Assembly (NCBI GenBank): GCA_045114775.1
Contig: JBGULC010000012.1
Span: forward strand, 124,001-188,000
DNA from: UBA3792 sp045114775
GTDB taxonomy: Bacteria > Bacillota > Clostridia > Christensenellales > CAG-138
Direction of reading: 5' to 3'
DNA length: 64,000 nt
How positions within the stretch are numbered: position 1 is the first letter of the stretch; each line of letters starts with the position of its first letter. The notes under the pieces were generated by a model. The model was not told the DNA's origin. It made no database searches and worked only from the letters and a program-made list of their open reading frames with translations. Of the stretch, positions 42,196 through 50,724 are shown piece by piece. The position numbers were made by a program, and so were the translations under genes.

Positions 42196-45100
42196 TTATT
42201 CAGGTTCGGTCAGAGATGCGTAGGAGGGTTTCAGAAGTCCCGAGATCAGGCAGACGAGCGTCGAGAGATTCCAGATCCCCCAGAACGCACCGCACAGGAT
42301 CACGAACAACGGTATCAACGCACAGCCGGTCAAAACCGCGATCGCGCCGCCTGTCACGACGCCGAGCGCGGACAGCGCCGCCTGCTCGAACGCGAAGTTC
42401 AGCACGATCCGGTACGGCTGTGTACCCATCGCGCGCATGACCGCGATCTCCTTTCTTCTCGAGAGCATGAGCAGCCACGCCAGCACCAGGCCGATCACGC
42501 CCGCAATGATATACAGCGCGTCGTACAGGACGCCGACGTACTGGATCTGCCGCTCCATGGAATGCGTTGTGTTGAGGTACATCTCGTCCTCGATGATCGC
42601 AAACGGCTTCGAGCGGATACCGGAGTTTACATACGTAAAGCCGGAATCCTCAAGCGCTTGACGGAGTAAGTCCAGATCCTCGGCGTTTTTCAGCGTAAAC
42701 AGGAAGCTGTCATACGTACGGCGGGACGAGGCGACCTGGTCGTTATTGCCGTCTGAACCGTTGCCATATTCCTCGTTTTGAAGTTCCTCCGTCTCCTCCG
42801 CCGTCGGATAATAACGGATCGGCGAGAATATGTGCGGCTTGAATGATTCGGAAGTGTACGAGGCGACGACTTTGATATCCACGGTTCCGCATGTAAGGTA
42901 GGCAAAATACATCGAAGGCGCATCCGTGTACAGAATCCGGATCGTATCGCCGAGTTCGATCCCCTTCTCCTCCATCATGCTCCGCGGCAAAGCGCAGATC
43001 CTGTCTTCCCCCGTAAAATCGGCGTCCGAATATCCGTCCAGCCAAAGGATGTCTTTGACCTTCTCAAAATGGAAGAGCGGACTCCCTTCGACCGACGAAG
43101 CAGCGATCCACTTGGATTGCGAATACAGTCGGTCGATCAGCGTATCGAACGCGAACGATCCTCCGGACGGGATCCTGACCGCCGGAAGCTCATGCTCCGT
43201 TCCGTCCGCCGATATCGTCACGCCGACCACTTCGCCGTATGCGATCGTATCGGTGACGGTATCATCCGAAAGCAGATCATAGGTTCTCAGCTTCTCGATC
43301 GGAAACGCCCGAATGATCAGCCCGTCGATGAGCTGTCCCTGATAATCAGTCGCGAATCCGGTGACGACTGCGTTTTTCCGATAGGTTTCGAGCTGGATTC
43401 GATATCCTTCAAGCGACGCCGTCAGCCGTCCGAAAAAGACCGCGACCATCATGCAGAGCAGAATAACCGCAACCGTGCGGATCACGCCCCTGCGCATCGA
43501 AAGCAACGCGTATTTCAGCACACCGGAAAGCTTTGAGCTCTTTCCCGCATGCTTCGGAAGCACAAGCTGCGCGGTCCGACGTTTTTTCTTTTCTGTTCGC
43601 TCATCGCGCACGGACCGAAGCGCGAACACAGCGGTGAACAGGAGCGATCCGACGATCAGCAGCGCCGCAGACAGCATGTAAACAAAAACCGAAATATCGG
43701 GCGCAAACGCAAGCGTGCGCGAAAGTGACAGGCGACTGCCGGAGAATCGCAGATCCGCTTCAGCAAACTGCGTTGCGAACTGTCTCAAAGCGTCCATGAC
43801 CCGCTGTTCCAGCAGTTTTCCGATCACGCACCCGATCACGGTGGAAACGATCGCAAGCAGCAGCGTCGCGCTGAGAAAATACAGAATCACGTGCGTTTTT
43901 CCGCTGCCGAGCGCGCGCATCGTCAGCGCGCTTTCCTTTTGTCTCGAGACGAACAGATGGCTTTGCAACGCATGCGCGACCAAAGCAAGAAGCAAACAAA
44001 CTGCAAGGAACACGATGGAAATGAACATCAGCTCCCGCATCGGTTCCGTCGCCGCAGCATAGCCCTGATCATAGACGGTGATACGGAATCCGTACTTTGA
44101 CAGCGGCTGCGCGAGCTGTTCAAACGCCGCAGCCTTATTATTATGTATGCGGAAATGCCCGAGCCTGTAGCCGGTGACCAACCGAACGCCTTTGTGAACC
44201 GTATTCGCGTCCGGCAAATAGATCCGGTACGGGTATTCCTCGGTATCCTTGTAAATGCCGACGATTTCGAAGTCGTCTTCATCAACTGTTTTCCACTCGC
44301 CGGGCTCATATAGGTTTTCTTCGGAAGAGAATACCTTGAGCGGAAGCCGGTCCCCTATCCCGAGGCCGAACGCGCCGGCAATCCGATCGGAAACCACGCA
44401 CACATGCGCGCGATCCGAATATTCCTGTTCCGTGAACAATCTGCCCTCGATCAGCGATATTCTCTGTTGCTGGAACGGCGGATAGTCATCCAGTGACGCG
44501 GAATAATACACGCGGCAGCTATCGTTTTGGAGCTGTACGATGTCCGCGTAACGCAAGTATTGCTCTCCGCTCAACGCATCAGTGTCGACCGGCGTAAAGG
44601 GTGCGAGGGTCACCTGTTCCCCGTCGTCAAGGAAGCTTATTTCCTCGGCATAGAACCACGGGTTGTTGGTCTGCCCCTTGAAAAATCTCCCCACGGCATA
44701 ATAGGATTTACCCGATTTCAGCTTTTCAGCGCCGTTTGCAGGCATATCCTGTGTACGGACGTAGATCAGCGTTCCGGTGTAATCCTTGCTGGAATAGTAT
44801 ATTTCAGAGACGATCATCATATAAAGATCGTACCGTTCGTCGTAAAGCTGATTGCTCAGGCGCATGACCGCCCGGTTTGGTTCCAAAATGTAGTTGTCCC
44901 ACCGATGAAACCCGTCAATGATCGCGACCGTATTGCTCTCCGGCTCAAAGGAAATAACTTCTTCCGCTCGGATCAGCGCGTCCAGTTCGTCCCGATGCGC
45001 CGACACGGCTTTGGTCAGCGCCGGATCGTACACGCTTGACTTTGGATAATCACTCCCGATATACTCGAGATCTGCGATCGTGTGATAGTACTCGTCGCAT

Positions 45101-45243
45101 TCGGAAAGATACCTGCGCACCGCCGTGTAAACGCAGAGCGAAACGGTCAGCAGCGTAGAAAGCAGGATCAGCACCATGGAAAACAGGATGGTTTTCCATG
45201 GAGTTCGTAAAGTGCACTTAATTCCGTTTTTGATTGCCGTCAT
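42196..45243 (-). CDS. FtsX-like ABC permease, exporter 2
   Basis: 1015 residues. N-terminal helix (about 15-40), a very large extracellular domain (45-390), three helices (about 400-540) with RQKESALTMRALGSGKTHVI, a second helix near 590, another extracellular domain (610-890) and three C-terminal helices with SRRKEIAVMRAMGTQPYRI. Probably exports or senses a peptide or envelope ligand. The start at 45243 is preferred because AAGGATGG lies 8 nt upstream. The ATG at 45255 falls inside that site. Confidence 0.88.
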   Translation of the reverse strand: MTAIKNGIKCTLRTPWKTILFSMVLILLSTLLTVSLCVYTAVRRYLSECDEYYHTIADLEYIGSDYPKSSVYDPALTKAVSAHRDELDALIRAEEVISFEPESNTVAIIDGFHRWDNYILEPNRAVMRLSNQLYDERYDLYMMIVSEIYYSSKDYTGTLIYVRTQDMPANGAEKLKSGKSYYAVGRFFKGQTNNPWFYAEEISFLDDGEQVTLAPFTPVDTDALSGEQYLRYADIVQLQNDSCRVYYSASLDDYPPFQQQRISLIEGRLFTEQEYSDRAHVCVVSDRIAGAFGLGIGDRLPLKVFSSEENLYEPGEWKTVDEDDFEIVGIYKDTEEYPYRIYLPDANTVHKGVRLVTGYRLGHFRIHNNKAAAFEQLAQPLSKYGFRITVYDQGYAAATEPMRELMFISIVFLAVCLLLALVAHALQSHLFVSRQKESALTMRALGSGKTHVILYFLSATLLLAIVSTVIGCVIGKLLEQRVMDALRQFATQFAEADLRFSGSRLSLSRTLAFAPDISVFVYMLSAALLIVGSLLFTAVFALRSVRDERTEKKKRRTAQLVLPKHAGKSSKLSGVLKYALLSMRRGVIRTVAVILLCMMVAVFFGRLTASLEGYRIQLETYRKNAVVTGFATDYQGQLIDGLIIRAFPIEKLRTYDLLSDDTVTDTIAYGEVVGVTISADGTEHELPAVRIPSGGSFAFDTLIDRLYSQSKWIAASSVEGSPLFHFEKVKDILWLDGYSDADFTGEDRICALPRSMMEEKGIELGDTIRILYTDAPSMYFAYLTCGTVDIKVVASYTSESFKPHIFSPIRYYPTAEETEELQNEEYGNGSDGNNDQVASSRRTYDSFLFTLKNAEDLDLLRQALEDSGFTYVNSGIRSKPFAIIEDEMYLNTTHSMERQIQYVGVLYDALYIIAGVIGLVLAWLLMLSRRKEIAVMRAMGTQPYRIVLNFAFEQAALSALGVVTGGAIAVLTGCALIPLFVILCGAFWGIWNLSTLVCLISGLLKPSYASLTEPE

Positions 45244-45347
45244 AGCGTTTCCCATCCTTTATTCTGTAACAAACCGCGACTTGGATCATGCTGCAAAAGG
45301 CATATCGCAGATTCCGCAGATCTTACCTTTGAAAAATCCTCGCGCTC

Positions 45348-45376
45348 ATTATAACATGTTTTTCCGATTCTTGCAC
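45348..45376 (-). promoter_or_regulatory. probable promoter of exporter 2
   Basis: TATAAT at 45353-45348, with GTGCAA 17 nt upstream (weak -35). Leader of about 100 nt before the permease ATG. Confidence 0.55.
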
Positions 45377-45463
45377 GTCTATTGAATCACACGATTTGCC
45401 GATAAATCTTGATTAGGCAGTAAAGCCAATGCAAAAAACGGTTCCGCTGAACTTTGAGACCTT

Positions 45464-46735
45464 TTAGTCCGTATTGATCCACAAAGCAGGGCGGACCCCG
45501 TAATATGCCAGCCAGAGATCGACGTCGAGCGTTGAAACGGCGCCTTCGATGGTGATCGTAGCGGCGTTGAAGTTGGTGCTGTAGACGTTCCGCAGCCACC
45601 ATCCGCACGTGTCTTTTCCGTCAGCCTGGTACGTGCTGCTCGTCATCGCGCCGCGCGCGATCGCGTATGCTGTCGGGGCGCACCTTCTTGCTTCGTCCGA
45701 GTCCATGTATTTATGCGCTTCCGACGTGCTCAGCAAAAGCACTTTGCCGATGACATTTCGGATTCTGCGCTGTTCATCCCGGCGGAATGCGCTGTTGTAA
45801 AACGAGTCGTTCAGCCACTTGCAAAGCGAACACTCCTCCCAGGAAACGACCTCCGTAGACGAAGTGTACTGCATGAAGTCCAACACATACCGGCTGACCG
45901 CGAAGAGACCCTCGCTATCCTTTGCCAGAACCAGCCATTCGATGTCTTCCGCTCCGTTTGAAAGATCGTTGTCCTGCTCGTATGAGCCGAACAGAATGTA
46001 CTCCCCGACCGCTGCGTTTCTGAGTCTGGCTTCCTTATACGGTTCGTATATATCGCTTGCCCGCTTTTCGCTGTCCCGATAGCCGTTCAGCGACGTCCAG
46101 ATCGGATATGCTTCGTCGTACTTCCCGTTTTCAGCGAGCGTCTCGGCTTCTGCATACCGTTGTTCCCTGAAAGCCGCTTCGCTCGCTTCGATTCGTGCTG
46201 CGCTGTCCCGATATCCGTCCAGCGCCGCAAACGCCTCGGCTGCCGCCTCGTATTCGCCCGCGTCGAACAAATTCGTCGCGACGCCGTACCGGCATTCCGT
46301 AATCATCGCTTCGCTGTCCCGGTAACCGCGCATCGCCTCGAACGCCGTGATCGCGGTCTCGTACTCGCCGGCGTGATAGAGCGCCGTCGCCTTGCCGTAG
46401 CGTATGCCCGGCAAGATAACGAGCGGCAGCAGAACGGCGAGCACCGCCAATGCAGCGAGGACCGTCAGCGCGACCGCAAGCGCCGTTTTCCGTTTTTTCG
46501 TTCTGCGTTCCGCTTCGCTGCGTTCCGCTTCCTCTTTTTCCGCAAGCGCCTTGATCCGCTGTTCGCAGACCGCGATCTGCTCGTCCGCGTCGCGAAAGCC
46601 CGGAATCGTCCGAAAGAACGCGATCGCCTCGCGCTGCATGTCCGCGTTCTTCACGCCGCGCATCTTCGCGCATGCAGTCTCGTAGATCCCGTCCTTCTGC
46701 GTCTCCGTCAGCACGGTCTGATCCTTTGTTTCCAT
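45464..46735 (-). CDS. TPR-like membrane protein with C-terminal DUF6273 domain
   Basis: 423 residues. Cytosolic N-terminal part (1-80) with a charged helix, one membrane helix (about 82-106), then repeated helical units containing AxxAFxALxGYRDS (about 110-225), and a DUF6273 domain (about 235-423) with GSYEQDNDLSNGAEDIEWLVL, SWEECSLCKWLNDSF, GWWLRN and GVRPALWI. DUF6273 is common in gut Firmicutes; its function is unknown. The ATG at 46735 is 106 nt after the other DUF6273 gene. Its presence outside the membrane suggests a surface or envelope role. Confidence 0.82.
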   Translation of the reverse strand: METKDQTVLTETQKDGIYETACAKMRGVKNADMQREAIAFFRTIPGFRDADEQIAVCEQRIKALAEKEEAERSEAERRTKKRKTALAVALTVLAALAVLAVLLPLVILPGIRYGKATALYHAGEYETAITAFEAMRGYRDSEAMITECRYGVATNLFDAGEYEAAAEAFAALDGYRDSAARIEASEAAFREQRYAEAETLAENGKYDEAYPIWTSLNGYRDSEKRASDIYEPYKEARLRNAAVGEYILFGSYEQDNDLSNGAEDIEWLVLAKDSEGLFAVSRYVLDFMQYTSSTEVVSWEECSLCKWLNDSFYNSAFRRDEQRRIRNVIGKVLLLSTSEAHKYMDSDEARRCAPTAYAIARGAMTSSTYQADGKDTCGWWLRNVYSTNFNAATITIEGAVSTLDVDLWLAYYGVRPALWINTD

Positions 46736-46841
46736 GCAGTGTCCTCTGTCCTTTCCCGATCGCCGTCCGGACCGCAAAAGCGGATCCGTCGATCAAATTC
46801 TGTTCCCGCGTCTGAACGCCTTTTCAAAGGCGGAAGCCGCA

Positions 46842-47690
46842 TCAACTGTCGCCGACGTCGACCCGTATCGCGGGGCGGACCGCCGTATTCTTGTGATCGA
46901 CGCTGTACCCGTGTAAGCTGACGCAGCCGTTGCTGTCGACGAACGCGATGTTGATGCTCTGGATCCCCGGCGACCGCAGCCACCACAGGCAGTGCCCGTT
47001 GGCGGTGCAGATGTTTTCGAATCCGCTCTGCGCATTCGCGTATGCGGTCGGCTCGCATTGTCTCGCGCTTTCCGAATCCATGTACCGAACGGCCTCCGGA
47101 ATGCTCAGAAGGAACACCCTGTCCTCCGTATCGTTCCCCACGGGCGTCGTCGTGTAGCTCGGGTTCCGGTCTGCGCTGACGCGCGTGTTCAGAATCCGGC
47201 TCTGTTCGTCTGCGCTGAACGCATCGTTGAGGAAAATCTCATTCAGCCAGGCGCGCAAAGAGCATTCCTCCCACGTCATGCCAATAAGCGCGTCGTGATA
47301 CGGCCGGCAGTCGAGCGCATACCGACTGATGAGAAGCACGCTGTCGCCGTCCTTTTCCAATACCAGCCACTCGATGCTTTCCTTTCCGTTCGAAGGATCG
47401 TTGTCCTGCTCGTACGCGCCGAACGTCACAAAATCGCCGACCTTTGCTTCCCGGATCCCCACGATTTCCTGCGGCTCGCCTGCGGTCTGCGCAGGTGCTG
47501 CGCTGTCCCGATCTCCCTCCGGCGCTGCAGACGGAACGATCGCTTCTTCATGCCGATCGCTCTCGCCGATCGCTTCCGCCTGCCCGGATCGGACCGCCCT
47601 TAGGATCACCGTCGGAAGCAGGATCGCAAGCGCGGCGCATGCCGCAAGCACGATCGAAATGATCGCAAGTACCGCTCCGCGTTTTTTCAT
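46842..47690 (-). CDS. membrane-anchored DUF6273 protein
   Basis: 282 residues. One N-terminal membrane helix (about 6-28), a low-complexity Ala/Glu/Pro linker (30-75), then DUF6273: FGAYEQDNDPSNGKESIEWLVL, TWEECSLRAWLNEIFLNDAF, CLWWLRSPG, AVRPAIRV. Clearly paralogous to the downstream gene but without the TPR-like repeats. First gene behind the promoter at 47754-47782. Confidence 0.82.
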   Translation of the reverse strand: MKKRGAVLAIISIVLAACAALAILLPTVILRAVRSGQAEAIGESDRHEEAIVPSAAPEGDRDSAAPAQTAGEPQEIVGIREAKVGDFVTFGAYEQDNDPSNGKESIEWLVLEKDGDSVLLISRYALDCRPYHDALIGMTWEECSLRAWLNEIFLNDAFSADEQSRILNTRVSADRNPSYTTTPVGNDTEDRVFLLSIPEAVRYMDSESARQCEPTAYANAQSGFENICTANGHCLWWLRSPGIQSINIAFVDSNGCVSLHGYSVDHKNTAVRPAIRVDVGDS

Positions 47691-47742
47691 GTCGTCTGTC
47701 CCTCCCTCGCAAGTATCCGGTACGGAATGATCCGAACCTGTC

Positions 47743-47806
47743 GTGTCGACATTATTGTAGTCAGATATTACGCATTATTCAAGACAAACGTGCATCATGT
47801 GTCGAC
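47743..47806. promoter_or_regulatory. GTGTCGAC direct repeats flanking the DUF6273 promoter
   Basis: GTGTCGAC at 47743-47750 and again at 47799-47806, 56 bp apart, bracketing the promoter. Each contains the palindrome GTCGAC. Candidate sites for the adjacent TetR regulator. Confidence 0.4.
47754..47782 (-). promoter_or_regulatory. sigma-A promoter of the DUF6273 genes
   Basis: TTGAAT at 47782-47777, 17-nt spacer, TACAAT at 47759-47754. Confidence 0.75.
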
Positions 47807-47814
47807 CGATTCGA

Positions 47815-48408
47815 TCAGTCGCTGAGGATGCTGTAATACCCCTTATAGCGCAGACGCTCGATCATATCGTAGAACTCCTGTGCGTCGAAGCCGTCCCCCT
47901 CGTCGATCCACCATTTCAGAACGGTCGTCAATCCGAGGGAATACATCTTGATAAACAGGCTGTATTTCTTCCGTTTCTTTTCGTCGTCGGTTTTGAATAC
48001 GCTCTGCGCGACCATCTTCTTTTCGAACGCGTCCGCAAACAGTCTGAGCCCGTCGACCTGTTCCGTCCGGACGTCCGTGATCCCTTTCAGCGCGAACCGC
48101 CACGTCTGGATCCACAGGAGCAGCCGACGGAACAGCTCCTTCTCCATGGCGCCGTTTTCGGTCATCTGCATTTTATGGATGTTCAAATCAAAGAACGGCT
48201 GAAACCATTGATCGACCAGGAAATTGCCGAGTTCAATGAGCAGCTCATCCTTCGAGCTGAAGAACAGATAGAACGTCGTCCGGTTGATCCCGGCGCGTCT
48301 GGACAATTCCGTGATCGTGACGTCGCAGTATTCCCGTTCGTTCAGGCAGGACAAAAGCGCCTGCCTCAGTTTTTCAACCATACCGACGGAATCGGCAAGC
48401 CGTCTCAT
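47815..48408 (-). CDS. TetR-family transcriptional regulator
   Basis: 197 residues. N-terminal helix-turn-helix VTITELSRRAGINRTTFYLFFSSKDELL (about 30-57), then a ligand domain rich in aromatic and Lys residues. The start at 48408 follows GGAGG by 9 nt. A second ATG at 48414 is too close to it. Encoded upstream of and codirectional with the two DUF6273 genes, a plausible local regulator of them. Confidence 0.85.
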   Translation of the reverse strand: MRRLADSVGMVEKLRQALLSCLNEREYCDVTITELSRRAGINRTTFYLFFSSKDELLIELGNFLVDQWFQPFFDLNIHKMQMTENGAMEKELFRRLLLWIQTWRFALKGITDVRTEQVDGLRLFADAFEKKMVAQSVFKTDDEKKRKKYSLFIKMYSLGLTTVLKWWIDEGDGFDAQEFYDMIERLRYKGYYSILSD

Positions 48409-48490
48409 CAGCATTTTCCTCCGTTTTGAATCTTTTTGTTCATCATACCACAGCCGAACGGAAAACGCCACAACCGATTGCACGAGGATC

Positions 48491-48521
48491 AAAAAAAAGA
48501 GACGGAAGCGATTCCGTCTCT
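48491..48521 (-). terminator. terminator of the rplJ-rplL operon
   Basis: Minus-strand stem AGAGACGGAA / TTCCGTCTCT, GCGA-type loop, then eight T, 17 nt after the rplL stop. Confidence 0.92.
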
Positions 48522-48538
48522 CGATGTTTTGGATGTAA

Positions 48539-48907
48539 TTATTTGATCTCGCAGGTTGCGCCGACTGCCTTGAACGCTTCGACGATCTTCTCTGCGTCTT
48601 CCTTGGAGATGCCTTCCTTGACAGCCTTGGGCGCGTTGTCGACGACGTCCTTTGCTTCCTTGAGGCCGAGGCCGGTCTGCTCGCGGACGACCTTGATGAC
48701 CTTGATCTTCTCCGGTCCGATCTCCTTGAGGATGACGTCGAACTCGGTCTTCTCTTCGACTTCTTCTGCCGCGGCGACGGGGCCTGCGACTGCGACTGCG
48801 GTTGCTGCTGCGGACACGCCGAACTCTTCCTCGAGAGCCTTGACGAGTTCATGGAGCTCCAAAACGGACATTGCCTTGATATCGGCGATCAGTTGTTCCT
48901 TATTCAT
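48539..48907 (-). CDS. rplL: ribosomal protein L7/L12
   Basis: 122 residues. N-terminal dimer domain (MNKEQLIADIKAMSVLELHELVKALEEEFGV), Ala/Val hinge (about 38-52), C-terminal domain EKTEFDVILKEIGPEKIKVIKVVREQTGLGLKEAK with the elongation-factor-binding face. Forms the ribosomal stalk with L10. Confidence 0.97.
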   Translation of the reverse strand: MNKEQLIADIKAMSVLELHELVKALEEEFGVSAAATAVAVAGPVAAAEEVEEKTEFDVILKEIGPEKIKVIKVVREQTGLGLKEAKDVVDNAPKAVKEGISKEDAEKIVEAFKAVGATCEIK

Positions 48908-48972
48908 GATATTTCTCCTTTGAAAATTTATTTTTTGTTTTTTGGGTTTGTACGGCTATGCCGTTTCGGTTG

Positions 48973-49497
48973 TTATGCTTCCGCGTTCTCTGCGGCAGCG
49001 TTGGGATCCAGCTTCTTTGCGATCTGGTCGAGCACGATTGCGAGACCGGAGATCGGCGACATCATGCTGCCCAGCATACGGGCGATGAGCACTTCGCGGC
49101 TCGGCAGATCTGCGATCGCTTCGACTTCCGCGGGCGTGCTGACCTTACCCTCGACGATACCGCCCTTGAATTCGCACTTCTTCGCCTTCTTGATGAAGTT
49201 CTTGAGCACTCTTGCAGGGGCTACCGCATCCTCGTATCCGAATGCGAATGCGTTGGTGCCGTGGAGCATATCGTCTGCACCTTCGAGTCCGAGCTGATCA
49301 AAAGCACGGCGGACACAGTGGTTCTTCAGAACGACGTACTCAACGTTTTCCTTGCGCAATTCGGCACGCAGCGCGGTATCCTCGGCAACGGTCAGACCGC
49401 GATAGTCGAACAGGATAACGGACTTTGCCTTCTTGACTTTGTCCGCAACCTCGGCGACCTTTGCAGCCTTCATTTCGAGAATCTTTGCATTTGCCAT
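48973..49497 (-). CDS. rplJ: ribosomal protein L10
   Basis: 174 residues, starting MANAKILEMKAAKVAEVADKV. The YRGLTVAEDTALRAELRKENVEY segment binds 23S rRNA, and the C-terminal helix (about 135-174) binds L7/L12 dimers. Autoregulates through the leader upstream. GGAGGT precedes the ATG. Confidence 0.96.
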   Translation of the reverse strand: MANAKILEMKAAKVAEVADKVKKAKSVILFDYRGLTVAEDTALRAELRKENVEYVVLKNHCVRRAFDQLGLEGADDMLHGTNAFAFGYEDAVAPARVLKNFIKKAKKCEFKGGIVEGKVSTPAEVEAIADLPSREVLIARMLGSMMSPISGLAIVLDQIAKKLDPNAAAENAEA

Positions 49498-49634
49498 GGT
49501 TGCACCTCCTTGTAATGTGAAAAGCCCTCCGTCGCAGAAACGGAGGACTCGAAAACAAAAGGCGCTTTCGTGTCTACCTCGGCAGGATTTACACGCTGAT
49601 GCGACACCGGCTGTCTTTGGCGACGGAACTTAAC
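49498..49634 (-). promoter_or_regulatory. L10 ribosomal protein leader
   Basis: The RNA between the promoter and rplJ holds TCCTGCCGAGG (49594-49584), the kink-turn signature of L10 leaders, and ends with a CCTCCGT / ACGGAGG hairpin followed by GCTTTTC (about 49525-49549), an attenuator. L10-L12 binding to this RNA represses rplJ-rplL. Confidence 0.85.
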
Positions 49635-49640
49635 CTTGGA

Positions 49641-49669
49641 TATAATACACGTCCGCGCTCGGTTTGTCA
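49641..49669 (-). promoter_or_regulatory. sigma-A promoter of rplJ-rplL
   Basis: TTGACA at 49669-49664, 17-nt spacer, TATTAT at 49646-49641. Confidence 0.85.
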
Positions 49670-49893
49670 AGCATTTTTTTCAGATTTTTTCGGACTTTTT
49701 CATGCGGCTTTGCCGCAGTTCATGCCGTGGGGCGTCCTCTCCGGCGTCCCGTATGTGCCGCAGGACAATTCATGCGCGAAAGCGCAATTTATGGATCCGC
49801 GAAAAGCGTTCCGCTTTTCTGCGTGTACTCCTCATCCGCCTAACGGCACCTTCCCCACATCAGGGGGAAGGCTTTTCGTTGCGGGAAGCCCTT

Positions 49894-50018
49894 GCCTCCC
49901 CTGTGTAAGGGGAGGTGGGTGAACGAAGTGAACCCGGAAGGGTTGTTGACAGGTCGGACGACGCACCGACAACCCCTCAGTCACCTATCGGTGACAGCTC
50001 CCCTTACACAGGGGAGCC
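49894..50018. repeat. MITE-like element with terminal inverted repeats
   Basis: Left end GCCTCCCCTGTGTAAGGGG and right end CCCCTTACACAGGGGAGCC are inverted copies, each itself able to fold. The interior holds AACGAAGTGAACCCGGAAGG and a GGTTGT/ACAACC pairing. A related start is seen at 63947-64000. The surrounding 49670-50145 stretch holds no gene, only this element and related fragments. Confidence 0.65.
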
Positions 50019-50145
50019 AAGAATCACTCCAATGGTCCGTAAGGGACGAAGGTACGCGCGGAAAACGTGTGATCTGCCTCTGTAACGAGGCGAAGAGTCC
50101 CCGGCGTTCTGCATATGCCGCAAGTCGATTCATGCCGAAGGCAAT

Positions 50146-50691
50146 TCATCTTTGTGTATCATCGGATTCTTTTCCTTGGATTTTACTGTAGTAGTAATAC
50201 ATGCCGTCTTCCGTCCGTCTGACGTCGTTATGATCCTCGTCAATATGAACATCCTCTGAGGCAGGAAATCCATAACAATAGCAGTCGTTGGTACCCTTTA
50301 CTCGTTCGACGACAGCCAATCCGTCTTTCGTCATCTCTTTCCGAACCGTTTCAATTGCACCAAAGCCGAGTATTCTGTATCCGTCGTTGTCCTTTTTAAA
50401 GTATCCGATACTGCCTTCGTTTCTGCCCTTTGAGATGCTCATCGCCGATTCCTCTCCGAGCAGAGTATCTTCAATCGTTTCATAACGGTAGTTTGTATAT
50501 CGAAACGCCTGTTCCGGCGTATCAAAGCGAAGAAAGAAGGATTCCGGCGGGATGATAATCGATATGCAAACCAACACGAAAACAAGCACGGATACTATGA
50601 TTTTTACCTGTCTTTTTTTACAAAACAGAATTGCTGATCCTGCACCCTAAAGAATGATCACAATTCGGATCAAATACCTCAAACCGTTCAT
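50146..50691 (-). pseudogene. small membrane-anchored hypothetical protein interrupted by an in-frame TAG
   Basis: A GGAGGA ribosome site and ATG at 50691 start MNGLRYLIRIVIIL, then TAG at 50649-50647, after which the same frame runs on for 166 codons: GAGSAILFCKKRQVKIIV, a membrane helix (SVLVFVLVCISIIIP), and a domain beginning FDTPEQAFRY and ending KIQGKESDDTQR. The only start after the TAG is GTG at 50589, without a good site and cutting into the helix. One base change (TAG to CAG) would restore about 181 residues. It follows the nuclease gene by 33 nt. Either a recent pseudogene, suppression, or a sequencing error. Function unknown. Confidence 0.6.
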
Positions 50692-50724
50692 CGTATAGTC
50701 CTCCTTTTCAGATCTTCGCTGTTT

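Noticed and set aside
47815..48852. Longer TetR protein starting at 48852
   Set aside because: The extra 148 codons are antisense-like text overlapping rplL and its terminator. The start at 48408 has a proper ribosome site and family length.
49670..50145. Small open frames in the repeat region after rplJ
   Set aside because: Translations follow the palindromic repeats, without ribosome sites.
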